Counted from the first letter of the stretch, positions 35,648 to 45,732 are shown. The stretch is 64,000 nt of DNA from Streptomyces aurantiacus (GCF_027107535.1 NZ_CP114283.1:434001-498000), one strand, 5' to 3'. Program-made: numbers and translations. Notes: a model not told the origin generated them from the sequence alone.

Positions 35648-36772
35648 ATGGGTCTCACGAGCAACAAGGTGCTGGCACTGGTGATCCTCTTCGCGGTGCT
35701 GCTGTTCGTCGGCACGGTGTGGTTCTGGCCGCGTCTCGCGGGCCGCAACTGGCGTGCGGTGGCAGGCCGGATCGGTCTGCTGGCGGTCACTCAGGTCCTG
35801 CTCTTCGCGTCGGTCGGCATCGGCGCCAACCAGGCCTTCGGGTTCTACGCGAGCTGGGCCGACCTCTTCGGCCAGGAGTCCGGGCAGGGGATCGTGGTCG
35901 ACCACGACGCGGGGGGCACGGCCGGGCCGCTCCAGGTGGTCGACACCCGGCAGGTCAACGTGTCCGGCGGGGCACGTCCGCAGATCGGCGGTCAGCTCCA
36001 GAAGGTCGACATCGTGGGCCGGCGGACACACATCGCCAGTCCCGCGTACGTCTATCTGCCGCCGGAGTACTTCCAGCCGCAGTACCGGACCCGCACCTTC
36101 CCGGCCGCTGTCGTGCTCACCGGCTATCCGGGCACCGCGGAGGCGCTGATCAAGGGCCTGCACTATCCGCAGACCGCCCACGCGCTGGCCAAGGACGGCA
36201 GGATGCAGCCGATGATCCTGGTCATGATGCGGCCCACCGTCGCGCCCCCGCGGGACACCGAGTGCGTGGACGTTCCCGGCGGACCGCAGACCGAGTCGTT
36301 CTTCGCCAGGGACCTCCCCGACGCCGTGTCACATCACTACAGGGTGGGCAGGAAACCCGGAAGCTGGGGCATCGTCGGTGACTCGACGGGCGGTTACTGT
36401 GCGCTGAAGCTCGCGGTCCACCATCCGGGGACGTACGCGGCCGGGGCGGGCCTCTCCCCGTACTACAAGGCGGCGACCGACCCCACGACCGGTGATCTCT
36501 TCCACGGGGACGAGGAGTTGCGCAACAGCGCCGACCTGATGTGGTGGCTCAGGCACAGGCCCGCGCCCGACACCTCACTGCTCGTCAGCAGCAGCAGGCA
36601 GGGCGAGAACAACTACGGGGAGACGCTGCGGTTCATCGACCTGGTCAAGGCGAAGAAACCGACCCGGATCTCGTCGATCATCCTCGACAGCGGCGGGCAC
36701 AACTTCAACACCTGGCGGCGCGAGATCCCGGCGACCCTCCAGTGGCTGAGCGGACGGCTGAGCGACCGCTGA
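35648..36772 (+). CDS. alpha/beta hydrolase esterase, membrane-anchored
   Basis: A 374-residue esterase of the antigen-85/S-formylglutathione-hydrolase-like group. Two N-terminal membrane segments (residues about 7-27 and 41-60) place the enzyme outside. The nucleophile elbow GDSTGGYCA has Ser246, and the likely catalytic His is His351 in SGGHNFNTW. An RTFPAAVVLTGYPGT segment begins the hydrolase core. Substrate is unknown; no mycolates are expected in Streptomyces. ATG 35648 has AGGAA 6-8 nt upstream. It is divergent from the MprF-like gene with 201 bp between. Confidence 0.85.
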   Translation: MGLTSNKVLALVILFAVLLFVGTVWFWPRLAGRNWRAVAGRIGLLAVTQVLLFASVGIGANQAFGFYASWADLFGQESGQGIVVDHDAGGTAGPLQVVDTRQVNVSGGARPQIGGQLQKVDIVGRRTHIASPAYVYLPPEYFQPQYRTRTFPAAVVLTGYPGTAEALIKGLHYPQTAHALAKDGRMQPMILVMMRPTVAPPRDTECVDVPGGPQTESFFARDLPDAVSHHYRVGRKPGSWGIVGDSTGGYCALKLAVHHPGTYAAGAGLSPYYKAATDPTTGDLFHGDEELRNSADLMWWLRHRPAPDTSLLVSSSRQGENNYGETLRFIDLVKAKKPTRISSIILDSGGHNFNTWRREIPATLQWLSGRLSDR

Positions 36773-37284
36773 CGGCGGCACGGCATGCGGCCGGGCCGGG
36801 GAATCGACGCGGTCGGCCCGTAAGCGCGCGATCGGCTCCGCACGTGAATACGCGGCGGCTCCCGCGGAATTCCCGGCACGAAGACGCTTTTCGGATCTCG
36901 GGAAGTCCGGCCGCAAGACCGGGACCGCAGTCGGCGGCAATGCCCGGACCGCGCTCGGTGGCAATGCGGGAGAACGACGAGAAGCCCCGGAACGGCGGAA
37001 GTGACGAGGTCAGGTCCATGGGAGGCCCCGAGGGCGTACCCGAAGGCGCGACTGGCGGAGAAGGGGTCGATCAAGGAGTGGTGGCGGGTCGGACGCCGGA
37101 TGCCGGACGTGAATCGGCGGATGGCGTGCGACCGCTGGGAGTGCCGGTGCCGGGCCGAAGTGGTGGGCCGGGAGCGGGTGGTGCGGGGATTGTCCGGTGA
37201 AGGGGCGGTGAGAAGGTTTCGGTGTGGCTGCGTTTTTGCCACGCGGGGCACCACGATTCGCCTACGCGCGGTAAGTTTCTGGCC
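36773..37284. other. 512-bp space between esterase and coiled-coil protein genes
   Basis: No gene was recognised on either strand. Two adjacent 24-bp direct repeats (36922-36945 and 36946-36969, 19 of 24 bases alike) carry the core GGCAATGC. The promoter of the next gene is probably near 37200-37280. The region is rich in short purine stretches but has no clear operator. Confidence 0.4.
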
Positions 37285-39288
37285 ATGCCACGAGGACGTC
37301 ACCGCCATTCCCCACCTCTGCACCGGCTGTTGCCCCCCTCGGCGATCGCAGGCGTCTCCGTCGTCTGCGCCGTGGGGCCATGGCTTTTCTCCGAACCACT
37401 GGTGCTCCGCGGGCTGGCCGCGGGGGCCGCGGTGACGGCTGTCGTGGGCGCGGTCGTGATGCGCCGCTGGGACGCGTCGGCGGGCAGGCGCGTCGCGGAT
37501 CTCGTCCGCGGACGGGCGAGCGACGAGTGGCGTTTCGAGGAGCGGGTCGCCGAACTCGAGAGCGACCTGGACGAGTCGCGCGAACTGCGGACCAAGCTGG
37601 AACAACGCCTCCGTGCCAAGCGGGCCGAGCTGGCCGGGCTGCGCAACGAACACGCGGCGCTGCTGCGGCGATACGCCACGGCGGAGACCGAGCGGGCCAC
37701 CGCGCTGGAGAACCGACGGCTTCTTGAGATAGAGGCGACCACTCCGGTCCCGGCGTTGCCGGCCGCCGCTTCGGCGGACGGGGCAACGGCTTCCGGCGGG
37801 CCCGCCGACACGGCGCCCGAGGCGGTCGTGCCCGAGGCGACGGCGGCGACTGTTCAGGCGGCCCTCGCGGCGTCCTCCGCGGCCTCGGTTCTCTACGTGC
37901 GGGCCAACGCGGCCCTGGACCGGCTTGCGGGAGCGGTCACCGCCGGCGCTGTCGGCACCGCGGCTCCGGCGGACGGCACTGCCGAGGACGGGACCGGGAC
38001 CGGGACCGGGGACGAGACCTTGGTCGAGTCCGAGTCCGAGTTCGATTCCGATATCGATGCCACTGCCGAAGGCACGACGGAGGAGACGGGCCCGGTACCG
38101 GACGCCACTGCTCCGGAGGCTCCCGCGCCGGTCGCTTCCGCGCTGGACGCCCTGCTGGCGGACGACGCCGCGACGGACGGTTCCACGCGGAACGGCTCCG
38201 CCCAGGACGATTCCGAGTCAGCCGGGTCCGAGGCCGCGGACGCCGCCCAGGTCGCCCCGGATGCCGGTGCCGGTGCCGAGTCCGAGCCCGCCGAGGGCGG
38301 TTCGGCGCAGGACGGCCCGGTCACGGACGGCCCGGACACCGGAGGCCCCGGGGCCGGTGGCGCGACGCCGCCCGCCTCTCCCAAGAGCGGTCCGGCCAAG
38401 CGGACTGCCGCGAAGGGCGGTGCCCGGAAGGGTTCGCCCCCGCCCGGTGGCCCCGGCAAGGGCGCACCCCGGCCCGGCGGTTCCGCGAAGGGCGCGTCCG
38501 CGGCGGGCGGCACCATGACGGCCCCGTCCGAGGGCGAGCCCCGGCAGGAGGGTGAGACGCGGGGGACGCCCGAGGCGGTCGGCGGGCACGAGCGCACGAC
38601 CGCGGCGACCGCGCCGACTCCCGCGCAGTCCACCGGGCCCGTGCGCCCCGACGCACAGCTCACCGGGCCCGAACGGCCCGACGCGCGGACCGACGAGGCC
38701 GTACGGCCTCGCGCGGGGGCCGCCGCCATCGGCGTGACGTCCCTGCAGTCCACCGCGAGCCGCACGACGCCCCGGCCCGCTCCCGCCGCCCGGCCTGCCT
38801 TCGAGACGGACACCGCGCACGCGCAGACGCCCGCCACCGAGCCGCAACCGCCGTCGGGCACCGCCCTCGCCCGGCCCACCCCGTCGGAGGTGGCCCGCGT
38901 ACAGGAGCCGCCCGCGGCCGAAGAGAGCCCGTCCCCGACGAGCGCGGAGGCGCTGACACCCGCCGCGCGGCCCCGGCGCCCCGCCGGACACTTCACCGTG
39001 CCCACCGCCGTCGCGGTCGTACCTGCCACCCCCGCGCGCCCCTCCGTCGAGGGCGGCTTCGACTTCTTCGGCACGCAGAAGGGCGCCGAGGCACTGGAGG
39101 CCGTACAGAACGAGGACCTCGCCGACGTGGTGGGCCAGGAGGCGCTCGCGCTCCACAAGGCCGAGTCCGAGGCCGGGTTCAGGCCCGCGGGCGAGGAGTC
39201 CCGCGGGGTCGGTCAGGTCATCGACCTGACGGCGCACGACGAGACGGAACAGATCGACGTGGCGGGGCTGCGGAGCGCGGTCTCCTAA
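37285..39288 (+). CDS. membrane protein with coiled coil and long disordered region
   Basis: A 667-residue protein of unknown function. Two membrane helices lie at residues about 18-35 and 40-60. A coiled coil follows (about 88-150: [33 protein letters not shown]). Then come about 430 residues of Ala/Pro/Glu/Thr-rich, probably disordered chain. The C-terminal 75 residues look conserved ([40 protein letters not shown]). The layout suggests a cytoplasmic scaffold tethered to the membrane. ATG 37285 was chosen; an earlier in-frame ATG at 37222 gives an unlikely N-terminus. Confidence 0.7.
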   Translation: MPRGRHRHSPPLHRLLPPSAIAGVSVVCAVGPWLFSEPLVLRGLAAGAAVTAVVGAVVMRRWDASAGRRVADLVRGRASDEWRFEERVAELESDLDESRELRTKLEQRLRAKRAELAGLRNEHAALLRRYATAETERATALENRRLLEIEATTPVPALPAAASADGATASGGPADTAPEAVVPEATAATVQAALAASSAASVLYVRANAALDRLAGAVTAGAVGTAAPADGTAEDGTGTGTGDETLVESESEFDSDIDATAEGTTEETGPVPDATAPEAPAPVASALDALLADDAATDGSTRNGSAQDDSESAGSEAADAAQVAPDAGAGAESEPAEGGSAQDGPVTDGPDTGGPGAGGATPPASPKSGPAKRTAAKGGARKGSPPPGGPGKGAPRPGGSAKGASAAGGTMTAPSEGEPRQEGETRGTPEAVGGHERTTAATAPTPAQSTGPVRPDAQLTGPERPDARTDEAVRPRAGAAAIGVTSLQSTASRTTPRPAPAARPAFETDTAHAQTPATEPQPPSGTALARPTPSEVARVQEPPAAEESPSPTSAEALTPAARPRRPAGHFTVPTAVAVVPATPARPSVEGGFDFFGTQKGAEALEAVQNEDLADVVGQEALALHKAESEAGFRPAGEESRGVGQVIDLTAHDETEQIDVAGLRSAVS

Positions 39289-39310
39289 CCCGCGCGAGCC
39301 GGACGTACCC

Positions 39311-39336
39311 ACAGGTACAGGGGCGTACATACCTGT
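39311..39336. repeat. GTAC-rich inverted repeat between convergent genes
   Basis: ACAGGTA (39311-39317) and TACCTGT (39330-39336) form a 7-12-7 inverted repeat. It lies in a 50-bp stretch with five or more GTAC tetranucleotides (39305-39350). Confidence 0.6.
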
Positions 39337-39367
39337 ACGTACACGTACAGCTGTCGGGCTCGGACAC

Positions 39368-39396
39368 GAGGGCAGTGGCGAACAGCCGCTGCCCTC
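39368..39396 (-). terminator. possible terminator at the end of the PH-domain operon
   Basis: GAGGGCAG (39368-39375) pairs with CTGCCCTC (39389-39396); the stem overlaps the stop codon of the minus-strand gene. The loop is partly paired. Confidence 0.45.
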
Positions 39397-40843
39397 ACGC
39401 CATCCAGCGGTCCGGCAGGGCCTCCCGGCGTCCGGTGTGCGACCGGTCCGCCTGCGCGTACAGCAGCTCCGCGGCCTCCGAGGCGTCCCGCAGCCGGGCC
39501 GTCACCGTCTTGTTGGCCCCCGTGTCCACCCGGACGTCGGCGAGCCCCTTGTGGCGCTGCCACGGCCCCTGCTCCAGGCGCACGCTCTGCACCTTGGCGT
39601 GCGGCACGAGCGCGATGCTGCGGCGCAGCAGCCCGTGCCGGGCCACGAAGACGGCGTCGGTCACGGCGAGCCCGTAGCCCCGCCACCAGAACGGCACGCA
39701 CCAGGCCGCGCGCCGAGGCGGCCGCGACAGCGCGGTCGGCACGCTCACTCCCGGCAGGACCCGCGCGATCACCGACTCGGCGACCTCGCGCGGAGCGACC
39801 GGTACGAGCACGGAGTTGGACGAACCCGCCACGTCCAGCTCGACCCGGACCCAGCCACGCCGCCGCCAGAGCAGCGGCTCGACGACGCGTACGGTCTGCA
39901 CGCGGCCGGGCGGCACCGTCTCGTGCGCGCGGTCGAGCAGCCCGTGGTCGATGCGGAGCCCGTCGGGGGACTCGCCCACGGTCCAGTCGTACTCGGCGAC
40001 GAACCGGCCCACACTGCTCGCGCCCGCCGCGCCGAGCAGGGGCAGCGCCGTCGCGAGGACCGTCCACACGCTGTGGGTGGCGAACCACAGCAGCGGCGGT
40101 ACGACGAGTGCGGCGGCCAGCGTCGCCCAGGTGGCCCCGGTCAGGACCAGCGAGACGGCGAGGACCCCGGCCGGTACGTGCAGCAGTTGCCGGACCGGTG
40201 CCTCGCCCACCTCGTGCGCGGTCTCGGGCGCGAAACCGGCGGCCCTGGCGAGCAGTTCGGCCCGCAGGACCCGGGCCTCCTCCTGGCCCAGATAGGCCAG
40301 CTCGTCCTTCTTGTCGGTCCCGACGACGTCGAGTTTGAGTTTGGCGACGCCGGCCACGCGGGCCAGCAGCGGCTGGGTGACGTCGACGGCCTGGATCCGT
40401 TCGAGCCGGATGTGCGCGGTGCGGCGGAACACCAGGCCCGTACGGATGCGCAGTTCGGTGTCGGTCACCGCGAAGTGCGTGAACCACCAGCTCAGAAAGC
40501 CGTAGAGGGCGGCCCCCAGGACGGCCGCGACGAGGACGGCCAGCAGGGTGGCCGTGGTGAGCCGCGTCAGCTGCCGCTGTGCCTGGTCGGGGTCGTGCAC
40601 GGCCCACCCGGCGATCACGGCGACCGGCGCCCACGCGCGGCGCAGCGGCGTCACGGGATGCAACCGTCGCTCACGCAATGCGGGAGCGCCCTTTCCTGCC
40701 TCACCCGGTACGGGTTCGGTCTGGACCCCTCCCTTCGGAGCGCCCGCCTCTTCCGGTACGGCCCCGGCCTCGATCCCGGCCTCTTCCTGTACCGGACCGG
40801 GCTCTTCCCGCACGTCCTTGGGGGCGCCCGGTGGCGTCGTCAC
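39395..40843 (-). CDS. bacterial PH-domain (YdbT-like) membrane protein
   Basis: A 482-residue protein with repeated bPH2 domains between membrane helices. The first domain is at about residues 115-185 ([40 protein letters not shown]). Later copies include [20 protein letters not shown] and [20 protein letters not shown]. The N-terminal 50 residues are a Pro/Glu-rich cytoplasmic tail. The family is widespread, and its function is unknown. GTG 40843 overlaps the stop of the upstream small PH protein (GTGA), a YdbS/YdbT-like pair. Confidence 0.85.
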   Translation of the reverse strand: MTTPPGAPKDVREEPGPVQEEAGIEAGAVPEEAGAPKGGVQTEPVPGEAGKGAPALRERRLHPVTPLRRAWAPVAVIAGWAVHDPDQAQRQLTRLTTATLLAVLVAAVLGAALYGFLSWWFTHFAVTDTELRIRTGLVFRRTAHIRLERIQAVDVTQPLLARVAGVAKLKLDVVGTDKKDELAYLGQEEARVLRAELLARAAGFAPETAHEVGEAPVRQLLHVPAGVLAVSLVLTGATWATLAAALVVPPLLWFATHSVWTVLATALPLLGAAGASSVGRFVAEYDWTVGESPDGLRIDHGLLDRAHETVPPGRVQTVRVVEPLLWRRRGWVRVELDVAGSSNSVLVPVAPREVAESVIARVLPGVSVPTALSRPPRRAAWCVPFWWRGYGLAVTDAVFVARHGLLRRSIALVPHAKVQSVRLEQGPWQRHKGLADVRVDTGANKTVTARLRDASEAAELLYAQADRSHTGRREALPDRWMA

Positions 40844-41355
40844 AGCCCCGCCGATCGGGCCTCGCCCAGCTCGGTGAGCCGGTCGCGCAATCGTTCCGCC
40901 TCCGCCGGGACGAGCCCCGGAATGCGGGCGTCCGTAGCCGCCGCGGCCGTGTGCAGCTGCACACTCGACAGCCCGAAATGCCGCTCCACGGGACCGGAGG
41001 TGACCTCGACCAGCTGCATGCGCCCGTACGGCACCACGGTCTCCTCGCGCCACAGGACACCCCGGCTGATCAGCAGGTCGTCCGCCCGCTCGGCGTACCG
41101 CCAGGAACGCCAGTTGCGCCCCAGCATCGGCCAGCCCCACAGCAGCACCGCCAGCGGCAGCAGGGCGAAGGCCGCCCAGCCGGGCCCGGCCAGCAGGCCG
41201 AGCAGCAGGGCCGTACCGATGGTCAGCAGACCCAGCCACACCACCAGCAACAGCCGTCGCATCCTCAGCAGCCCCGGCGGGAGCCCGATCCACACCGGCT
41301 CGTCCGCCGTCCGCCCCGCTGTCTGCCCCGTGTTCTCCGAGGTCCCCGTCTCCAT
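40840..41355 (-). CDS. small bacterial PH-domain (YdbS-like) membrane protein
   Basis: A 171-residue protein with two membrane helices (residues about 32-50 and 55-73) and one bPH2 domain ([59 protein letters not shown]). ATG 41355 lies 6 nt after TACGCT on the minus strand, so the operon should be leaderless. It is co-translated with the larger PH protein. It starts 31 bp from the divergent nuoD2 start. Confidence 0.88.
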   Translation of the reverse strand: METGTSENTGQTAGRTADEPVWIGLPPGLLRMRRLLLVVWLGLLTIGTALLLGLLAGPGWAAFALLPLAVLLWGWPMLGRNWRSWRYAERADDLLISRGVLWREETVVPYGRMQLVEVTSGPVERHFGLSSVQLHTAAAATDARIPGLVPAEAERLRDRLTELGEARSAGL

Positions 41356-41386
41356 GCCGCAAGCGTACGTACGGGACACTGTCCCC
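41356..41386. promoter_or_regulatory. 31-bp divergent leaderless promoter pair
   Basis: Only 31 bp separate the start codons of the PH-protein gene and nuoD2. On the minus strand TACGCT (41367-41362) lies 6 nt from its ATG. On the plus strand GACACT (41375-41380) lies 6 nt from its ATG. The -35 regions therefore fall within or beyond the opposite gene's first codons. Confidence 0.55.
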
Positions 41387-42547
41387 ATGACTCCTACGAC
41401 GGGTCCCACAGAGACCACAGTCGGTGTCGGCGGCGCCGCGGAGAGCACCGACATGGTGCTCAACATCGGCCCCCAGCACCCGTCCACACACGGCGTACTG
41501 CGGCTGAGGCTCGTCCTCGACGGGGAGCGGATCCAGCACGCGGAGCCGGTGATCGGCTACATGCACCGCGGCGCCGAGAAGCTCTTCGAGGCGCGCGACT
41601 ACCGTCAGATCATCATGCTGGCCAACCGTCACGACTGGCTCTCCGCGTTCTCGAACGAGCTGGGCGTGGTCCTCGGTGTGGAGCGGATGCTCGGCATGGA
41701 GGTGCCCCCGCGCGCGGTGTGGACCCGCACGCTGCTCGCGGAGCTGAACCGGGTTTTGAACCACCTGATGTTCCTGGGCTCGTACCCTCTCGAACTGGGC
41801 GGGATCACCCCGATCTTCTACGCGTTCACGGAGCGCGAGGAGCTCCAGCACGTCATGGAGGAGATCTCCGGCGGGCGCATGCACTACATGTTCAACCGGG
41901 TCGGCGGCCTCAAGGAGGACCTGCCCGCCGGATGGACCACGCGCGCGCGTGCGGCCGTTTCCGGAGTGCGCTCCCGCATGGACCGCTTCGACGGCCTGGT
42001 GCTCGGCAACGAGATCTTCCGCGGACGTACGAGGAACGTGGGCGTCCTCTCCTCGCAGGCCGTGCACGCCTACGGGGTGAGCGGTCCCATCGCCCGCGCC
42101 TCCGGGGTCGACTTCGACCTGCGCCGGGACGAGCCGTACCTCGCGTACGGAGAGCTCCAGGACACCCTGAAGGTCGTCACGCGCGAGGAGGGCGACTGCC
42201 TGGCCCGCTTCGAGTGCCTCCTGGAGCAGACCCACAACGCGCTCGACCTCGCCGACGCCTGCCTGGACCGGATCGCGGAGCTGCCGCCCGGCCCGATCAA
42301 CCAGCGGCTCCCCAAGGTCCTGAAGGCCCCCGAGGGCCACACGTACGCCTGGACCGAGAACCCTCTGGGCATCAACGGCTACTACCTCGTCAGCAAGGGC
42401 GAGAAGACGCCGTACCGGCTCAAGCTGCGGTCGGCCTCGTACAACAACATCCAGGCGCTCACCGAGCTGCTGCCGGGCACCCTGGTCGCGGACATGGTGG
42501 CGATCCTCGGATCGCTGTTCTTCGTGGTCGGGGACATCGACAAGTAG
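41387..42547 (+). CDS. nuoD2: stand-alone NADH-quinone oxidoreductase subunit D
   Basis: A 386-residue homologue of complex I 49-kDa subunit NuoD, which lines the quinone site. The family motifs are intact: [51 protein letters not shown], and the C-terminal [33 protein letters not shown]. Arg61 in MHRGAEKL corresponds to the arginine methylated in human NDUFS2. No other nuo gene is in the window, so this is a paralogue apart from the main nuo operon. ATG 41387 is used. Confidence 0.93.
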   Translation: MTPTTGPTETTVGVGGAAESTDMVLNIGPQHPSTHGVLRLRLVLDGERIQHAEPVIGYMHRGAEKLFEARDYRQIIMLANRHDWLSAFSNELGVVLGVERMLGMEVPPRAVWTRTLLAELNRVLNHLMFLGSYPLELGGITPIFYAFTEREELQHVMEEISGGRMHYMFNRVGGLKEDLPAGWTTRARAAVSGVRSRMDRFDGLVLGNEIFRGRTRNVGVLSSQAVHAYGVSGPIARASGVDFDLRRDEPYLAYGELQDTLKVVTREEGDCLARFECLLEQTHNALDLADACLDRIAELPPGPINQRLPKVLKAPEGHTYAWTENPLGINGYYLVSKGEKTPYRLKLRSASYNNIQALTELLPGTLVADMVAILGSLFFVVGDIDK

Positions 42548-42592
42548 TCGACAGCAAGTAGTCGACAGCAAGCGGTCGACAGCAAGTGGTCG
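42542..42592 (+). repeat. 14-bp tandem repeat over the nuoD2 stop codon
   Basis: Three full copies and a partial fourth of AAGTAGTCGACAGC start within the last codon (AAG TAG) of nuoD2 and run into the convergent spacer. Confidence 0.9.
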
Positions 42593-42596
42593 GCGA

Positions 42597-43682
42597 TCAG
42601 CCGCCGACACCGGCCAGCGGGTCCGTGACACCGACCGGCTGCACCAGCCAGCCGAAGTCGCCCAGCCCGCCCCGGGCGGTCAGCTCGGCGGCCTCGCCGG
42701 CGGCCGCGAGGGCCCGTACGTAGCCCGCGGGGTCCGTGGCGGCCAGGGACGCGGGCGGCCTCTCCCCGCTCACTCCCAGCGCGCGCAGGGCCGCCCGCTG
42801 GCTCAGCAGCCGGCCCCCGGGCAGCATGCACGCGTCCAGCGCCACATGCGCGGTGATGTCACAGGAGCCGTCCGGCACGGGTGCCGTCCCACGGCCCTCC
42901 CTGAACCCCGTCAGCGTGCCGAAGGGCGGTCGCGCTCCCGCGCCGTGCCCGTAGTCGACGGCGACGGCGAGACCGCGGCCGAGCCCGGCCACGGCCGACG
43001 CCCAGGCGGCGTCCCGGGGCAGACCGATCTCGGCACGGAGCCCTTCGGAGGGAGAGTCCCCGGCGAAGGGCCCGCCGGAGTCGGAGGAGGACCTTCCGGC
43101 GGGGGCCGGGCCGTCTGCCGTACCCGTGAGCGGCCACCACCTCCGCAGCCACGCCGCGTCCGCTCCCCGCACCGGCCCGCCGAGGCACTCCGTCCCGTCC
43201 GGGCCCACGAGGACGAGGCGCGGCACCCCGTGGGCGTCCACCTCGGCCACGTCCAACGGCACGTTGTCGAGCCACTCGTTGGCGAACAGGAGCCCCGTCA
43301 CACCCGGCGGGGGCTCAGGCATCCACTCGATCCGGTGATCGAGACCGGCGGGGCGGGCGGCCCGTTCGACCGCGTACCCGCGCGCGCGGGCAGCCACGTC
43401 GGCCGGAAGCGCCCGCAGGACGCCGGTCACCAGCTCGCCGCGCCCCGCGCCCATGTCGACGAAGGCGAGTTCGGCGGGGTGCGCGAGCGCCTCGTCGACG
43501 AGGCGGAGCAGGCGGGCCACGGCCCGCGCGAACAGCGGTGACGCGTGCACCGAGGTGCGGAAATGTCCTGCGGGCCCCTCGGGCCGACGGTAGAAACCGC
43601 GCGGCCCGTAGAGCGCGTCCTCGGTCGCCGCGCGCCACCCGCGCATCCCGCCCGCCGCCTCACGCCCCACTGCGCCCACCAC
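42597..43682 (-). CDS. MidA/NDUFAF7-type SAM-dependent methyltransferase
   Basis: A 361-residue methyltransferase of the DUF185 (MidA/NDUFAF7) family. The SAM-binding loop [18 protein letters not shown], the following acidic region, [18 protein letters not shown] and [20 protein letters not shown] are typical. [16 protein letters not shown] near the start corresponds to the family's conserved GYY-type motif. About 30 Ser/Gly/Pro-rich residues are inserted in the middle. NDUFAF7 methylates an arginine of the NuoD homologue in mitochondria, and nuoD2 is the next gene, convergent. The start is uncertain: GTG 43682 or ATG 43646. Confidence 0.85.
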   Translation of the reverse strand: MVGAVGREAAGGMRGWRAATEDALYGPRGFYRRPEGPAGHFRTSVHASPLFARAVARLLRLVDEALAHPAELAFVDMGAGRGELVTGVLRALPADVAARARGYAVERAARPAGLDHRIEWMPEPPPGVTGLLFANEWLDNVPLDVAEVDAHGVPRLVLVGPDGTECLGGPVRGADAAWLRRWWPLTGTADGPAPAGRSSSDSGGPFAGDSPSEGLRAEIGLPRDAAWASAVAGLGRGLAVAVDYGHGAGARPPFGTLTGFREGRGTAPVPDGSCDITAHVALDACMLPGGRLLSQRAALRALGVSGERPPASLAATDPAGYVRALAAAGEAAELTARGGLGDFGWLVQPVGVTDPLAGVGG

Positions 43683-43819
43683 CGCTCTGCGTCGCCGTCA
43701 CCGCGCCAGGCTAAGCGCCTGGTCCAAGGTGGCCTCCACCTTGGGGAGTACGAGCACCGGTTACGGATCGACCCTCCGGTTGACCCCTGCACACTGCACG
43801 CTTCCCTACGCTGGGTTAC

Positions 43820-45022
43820 GTGCAGCGTCTCTATGATTTTCTCCGCAGGCACCCGGCATGGGTCGACGGCTTCTGGGCCGTCGTCCTGCTCGGGATCTCG
43901 GTCATGGGTGGGACGGCCGGGCCGGAGAACTCCGGAGCCGACCACCTGGCCGTCACCCTCCCGATCACCCTGCTCCTGTGTCTGGTGATCGCGCTGCGCA
44001 GACGCATGCCCGAGGCGATGCTGCTCCTCGCCGTCACCATGGGCGCGGCGCAGCTGCTGCTGGACATGGAGATGGCGCCGGCCGACTTCGCGCTGCTGGT
44101 GATCACCTACACGGTCGCCTCGAACGGCACCGGCTGGGCGTCCCGGCTCGCCCTGACGGCGGGCCTGTGCGCGGCCCCGCTGGCGCAGCTGCGCTGGCCG
44201 GAGGACCAGGTCGGCGCCGGCGGGCAGATCGCGATAGTGATCTTCCAGACGGTCCCCTTCGCCCTCGCCTGGGTCCTCGGCGACTCACTGCGGACCCGCC
44301 GCGCCTACTTCGCGCAGCTCGAGGAGCGTGCCGCCCGCCTGGAGAAGGAGCGCGAGGCGCAGGCCAAGGTCGCGGTCGCCGCCGAGCGCGCCCGGATCGC
44401 CCGGGAACTGCACGACGTGGTCGCGCACAACGTCTCGGTGATGGTGGTCCAGGCCGACGGCGCCGCCTACGTCCTCGACTCCGCGCCGGACCAGGCCAGG
44501 AAGGCCCTGGAGACCATCTCCGGGACCGGCAGGCAGGCCCTCGCCGAGATGCGCCGCCTCCTCGGCGTCCTGCGCACCGGCGAGCACCAGGAGTCCGGCG
44601 AGTACGTGCCGCAGCCGGACGTGGAACAGCTCGACGACCTGATCGAGCAGTGCCGGACCTCCGGCCTCCCCGTCGACTTCAAGATCGAGGGCACCCCGCG
44701 GCCTCTGCCGAGCGGCGTCGAGCTGACCGCGTACCGCATCGTGCAGGAGGCCCTCACCAACACCCGCAAGCACGGGGGGCCGAACGCGGGAGCGAGCGTC
44801 CGCCTGGTCTACTTCGACGACGGCCTCGGCCTGCTCGTCGAGGACGACGGCAAGGGCGCCCCGCACGAGCTCTACGAGGAGGGCGGCGTCGACGGCCAGG
44901 GCCACGGCCTGATCGGGATGCGCGAGCGCATCGGCATGGTCGGCGGCACCCTGGACGCGGGGCCGCGTCCGGGCGGAGGCTTCCGCATCAGTGCCCTGCT
45001 TCCACTCAAACCCGCCCACTGA
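43820..45022 (+). CDS. NarL-type sensor histidine kinase
   Basis: A 400-residue membrane kinase. Five or six hydrophobic segments cover residues 14-153 with short loops, so sensing probably occurs in or at the membrane. A coiled coil (about 160-190) leads to the HisKA_3 domain with phospho-acceptor His198 in IARELHDVVAHNVSVMVVQA. The HATPase has the N box VQEALTNTRKHGG and G box GHGLIGMRERIGMVGGTLDA. GTG 43820 lies 7 nt after TACGCT (43807-43812), so it is leaderless. The response regulator gene follows after 38 bp. Confidence 0.93.
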   Translation: MQRLYDFLRRHPAWVDGFWAVVLLGISVMGGTAGPENSGADHLAVTLPITLLLCLVIALRRRMPEAMLLLAVTMGAAQLLLDMEMAPADFALLVITYTVASNGTGWASRLALTAGLCAAPLAQLRWPEDQVGAGGQIAIVIFQTVPFALAWVLGDSLRTRRAYFAQLEERAARLEKEREAQAKVAVAAERARIARELHDVVAHNVSVMVVQADGAAYVLDSAPDQARKALETISGTGRQALAEMRRLLGVLRTGEHQESGEYVPQPDVEQLDDLIEQCRTSGLPVDFKIEGTPRPLPSGVELTAYRIVQEALTNTRKHGGPNAGASVRLVYFDDGLGLLVEDDGKGAPHELYEEGGVDGQGHGLIGMRERIGMVGGTLDAGPRPGGGFRISALLPLKPAH

Positions 45023-45060
45023 CACGTGCACGTTTCATGAACCGACCGGAGGACCTTTCC

Positions 45061-45732
45061 ATGCCGATCCGCGTGATGCTCGTCGACGACCAGGTGCTGC
45101 TGCGCACCGGGTTCCGGATGGTGCTCGCCGCCCAGCCGGACATGGAGGTCGTGGGGGAGGCGGGCGACGGCGTCGAGGCCCTCCAGGTGCTGCGTGCGAC
45201 CGAGGTCGACGTGGTGCTCATGGACGTCCGCATGCCGAAGCTCGACGGTGTGGAGACCACCCGCCGCATCTGCCAGGACCCGAATCCGCCGAAGGTGCTG
45301 ATCCTGACCACCTTCGACCTCGACGAGTACGCCTTCTCGGGGCTCAAGGCGGGCGCCTCCGGCTTCATGCTCAAGGACGTGCCGCCCGGCGAACTCCTCG
45401 CCGCGATCCGCTCCGTGCACAGCGGCGACGCGGTCGTCGCGCCCTCGACGACCAGGCGTCTGCTCGACCGCTTCGCGCCGATGCTGCCCAGTGCCGGCAA
45501 GGAGACCCAGCACCAGGAGCTGGAGCGGCTCACCGGCCGGGAGCGCGAGGTCATGATCCTGGTCGCGCAGGGCCTGTCGAACGGCGAGATCGCGGCCCGG
45601 CTCGTCCTCTCCGAGGCGACGGTCAAGACCCACGTGGGCCGCATCCTCACGAAGCTGGGCCTGCGCGACCGCGTCCAGGTCGTCGTCCTCGCGTACGAGA
45701 CCGGTCTCGTACGGGCCGGGGGACAGGGCTGA
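45061..45732 (+). CDS. NarL/LuxR-type response regulator
   Basis: A 223-residue regulator. The receiver domain has the acidic pair in MLVDDQVLLR, phosphorylated Asp55 (VVLMDVRMPKLDG), LTTFDLDEYAF and the Lys of GFMLKDVPPGEL. The C-terminal LuxR HTH (LTGREREVMILVAQGLSNGE, SEATVKTHVGRILTKLGL) binds DNA. ATG 45061 has GGAGG 8 nt upstream. It forms a two-component system with the kinase just before it. Targets are not visible. Confidence 0.94.
   Translation: MPIRVMLVDDQVLLRTGFRMVLAAQPDMEVVGEAGDGVEALQVLRATEVDVVLMDVRMPKLDGVETTRRICQDPNPPKVLILTTFDLDEYAFSGLKAGASGFMLKDVPPGELLAAIRSVHSGDAVVAPSTTRRLLDRFAPMLPSAGKETQHQELERLTGREREVMILVAQGLSNGEIAARLVLSEATVKTHVGRILTKLGLRDRVQVVVLAYETGLVRAGGQG

Noticed and set aside
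36705..37019. A 104-residue minus-strand frame in the spacer after the esterase gene
   Set aside because: No start context or domain, and composition is that of random high-GC frames.
41387..42547. Part of a full nuo (complex I) operon
   Set aside because: No nuoC, nuoE or other nuo gene flanks it; neighbours are PH-domain proteins and a methyltransferase.
39395..42631. A 1078-codon minus-strand frame
   Set aside because: Only the part 39395-40843 encodes a recognisable protein; the rest is antisense to nuoD2, whose motifs are clear on the plus strand.
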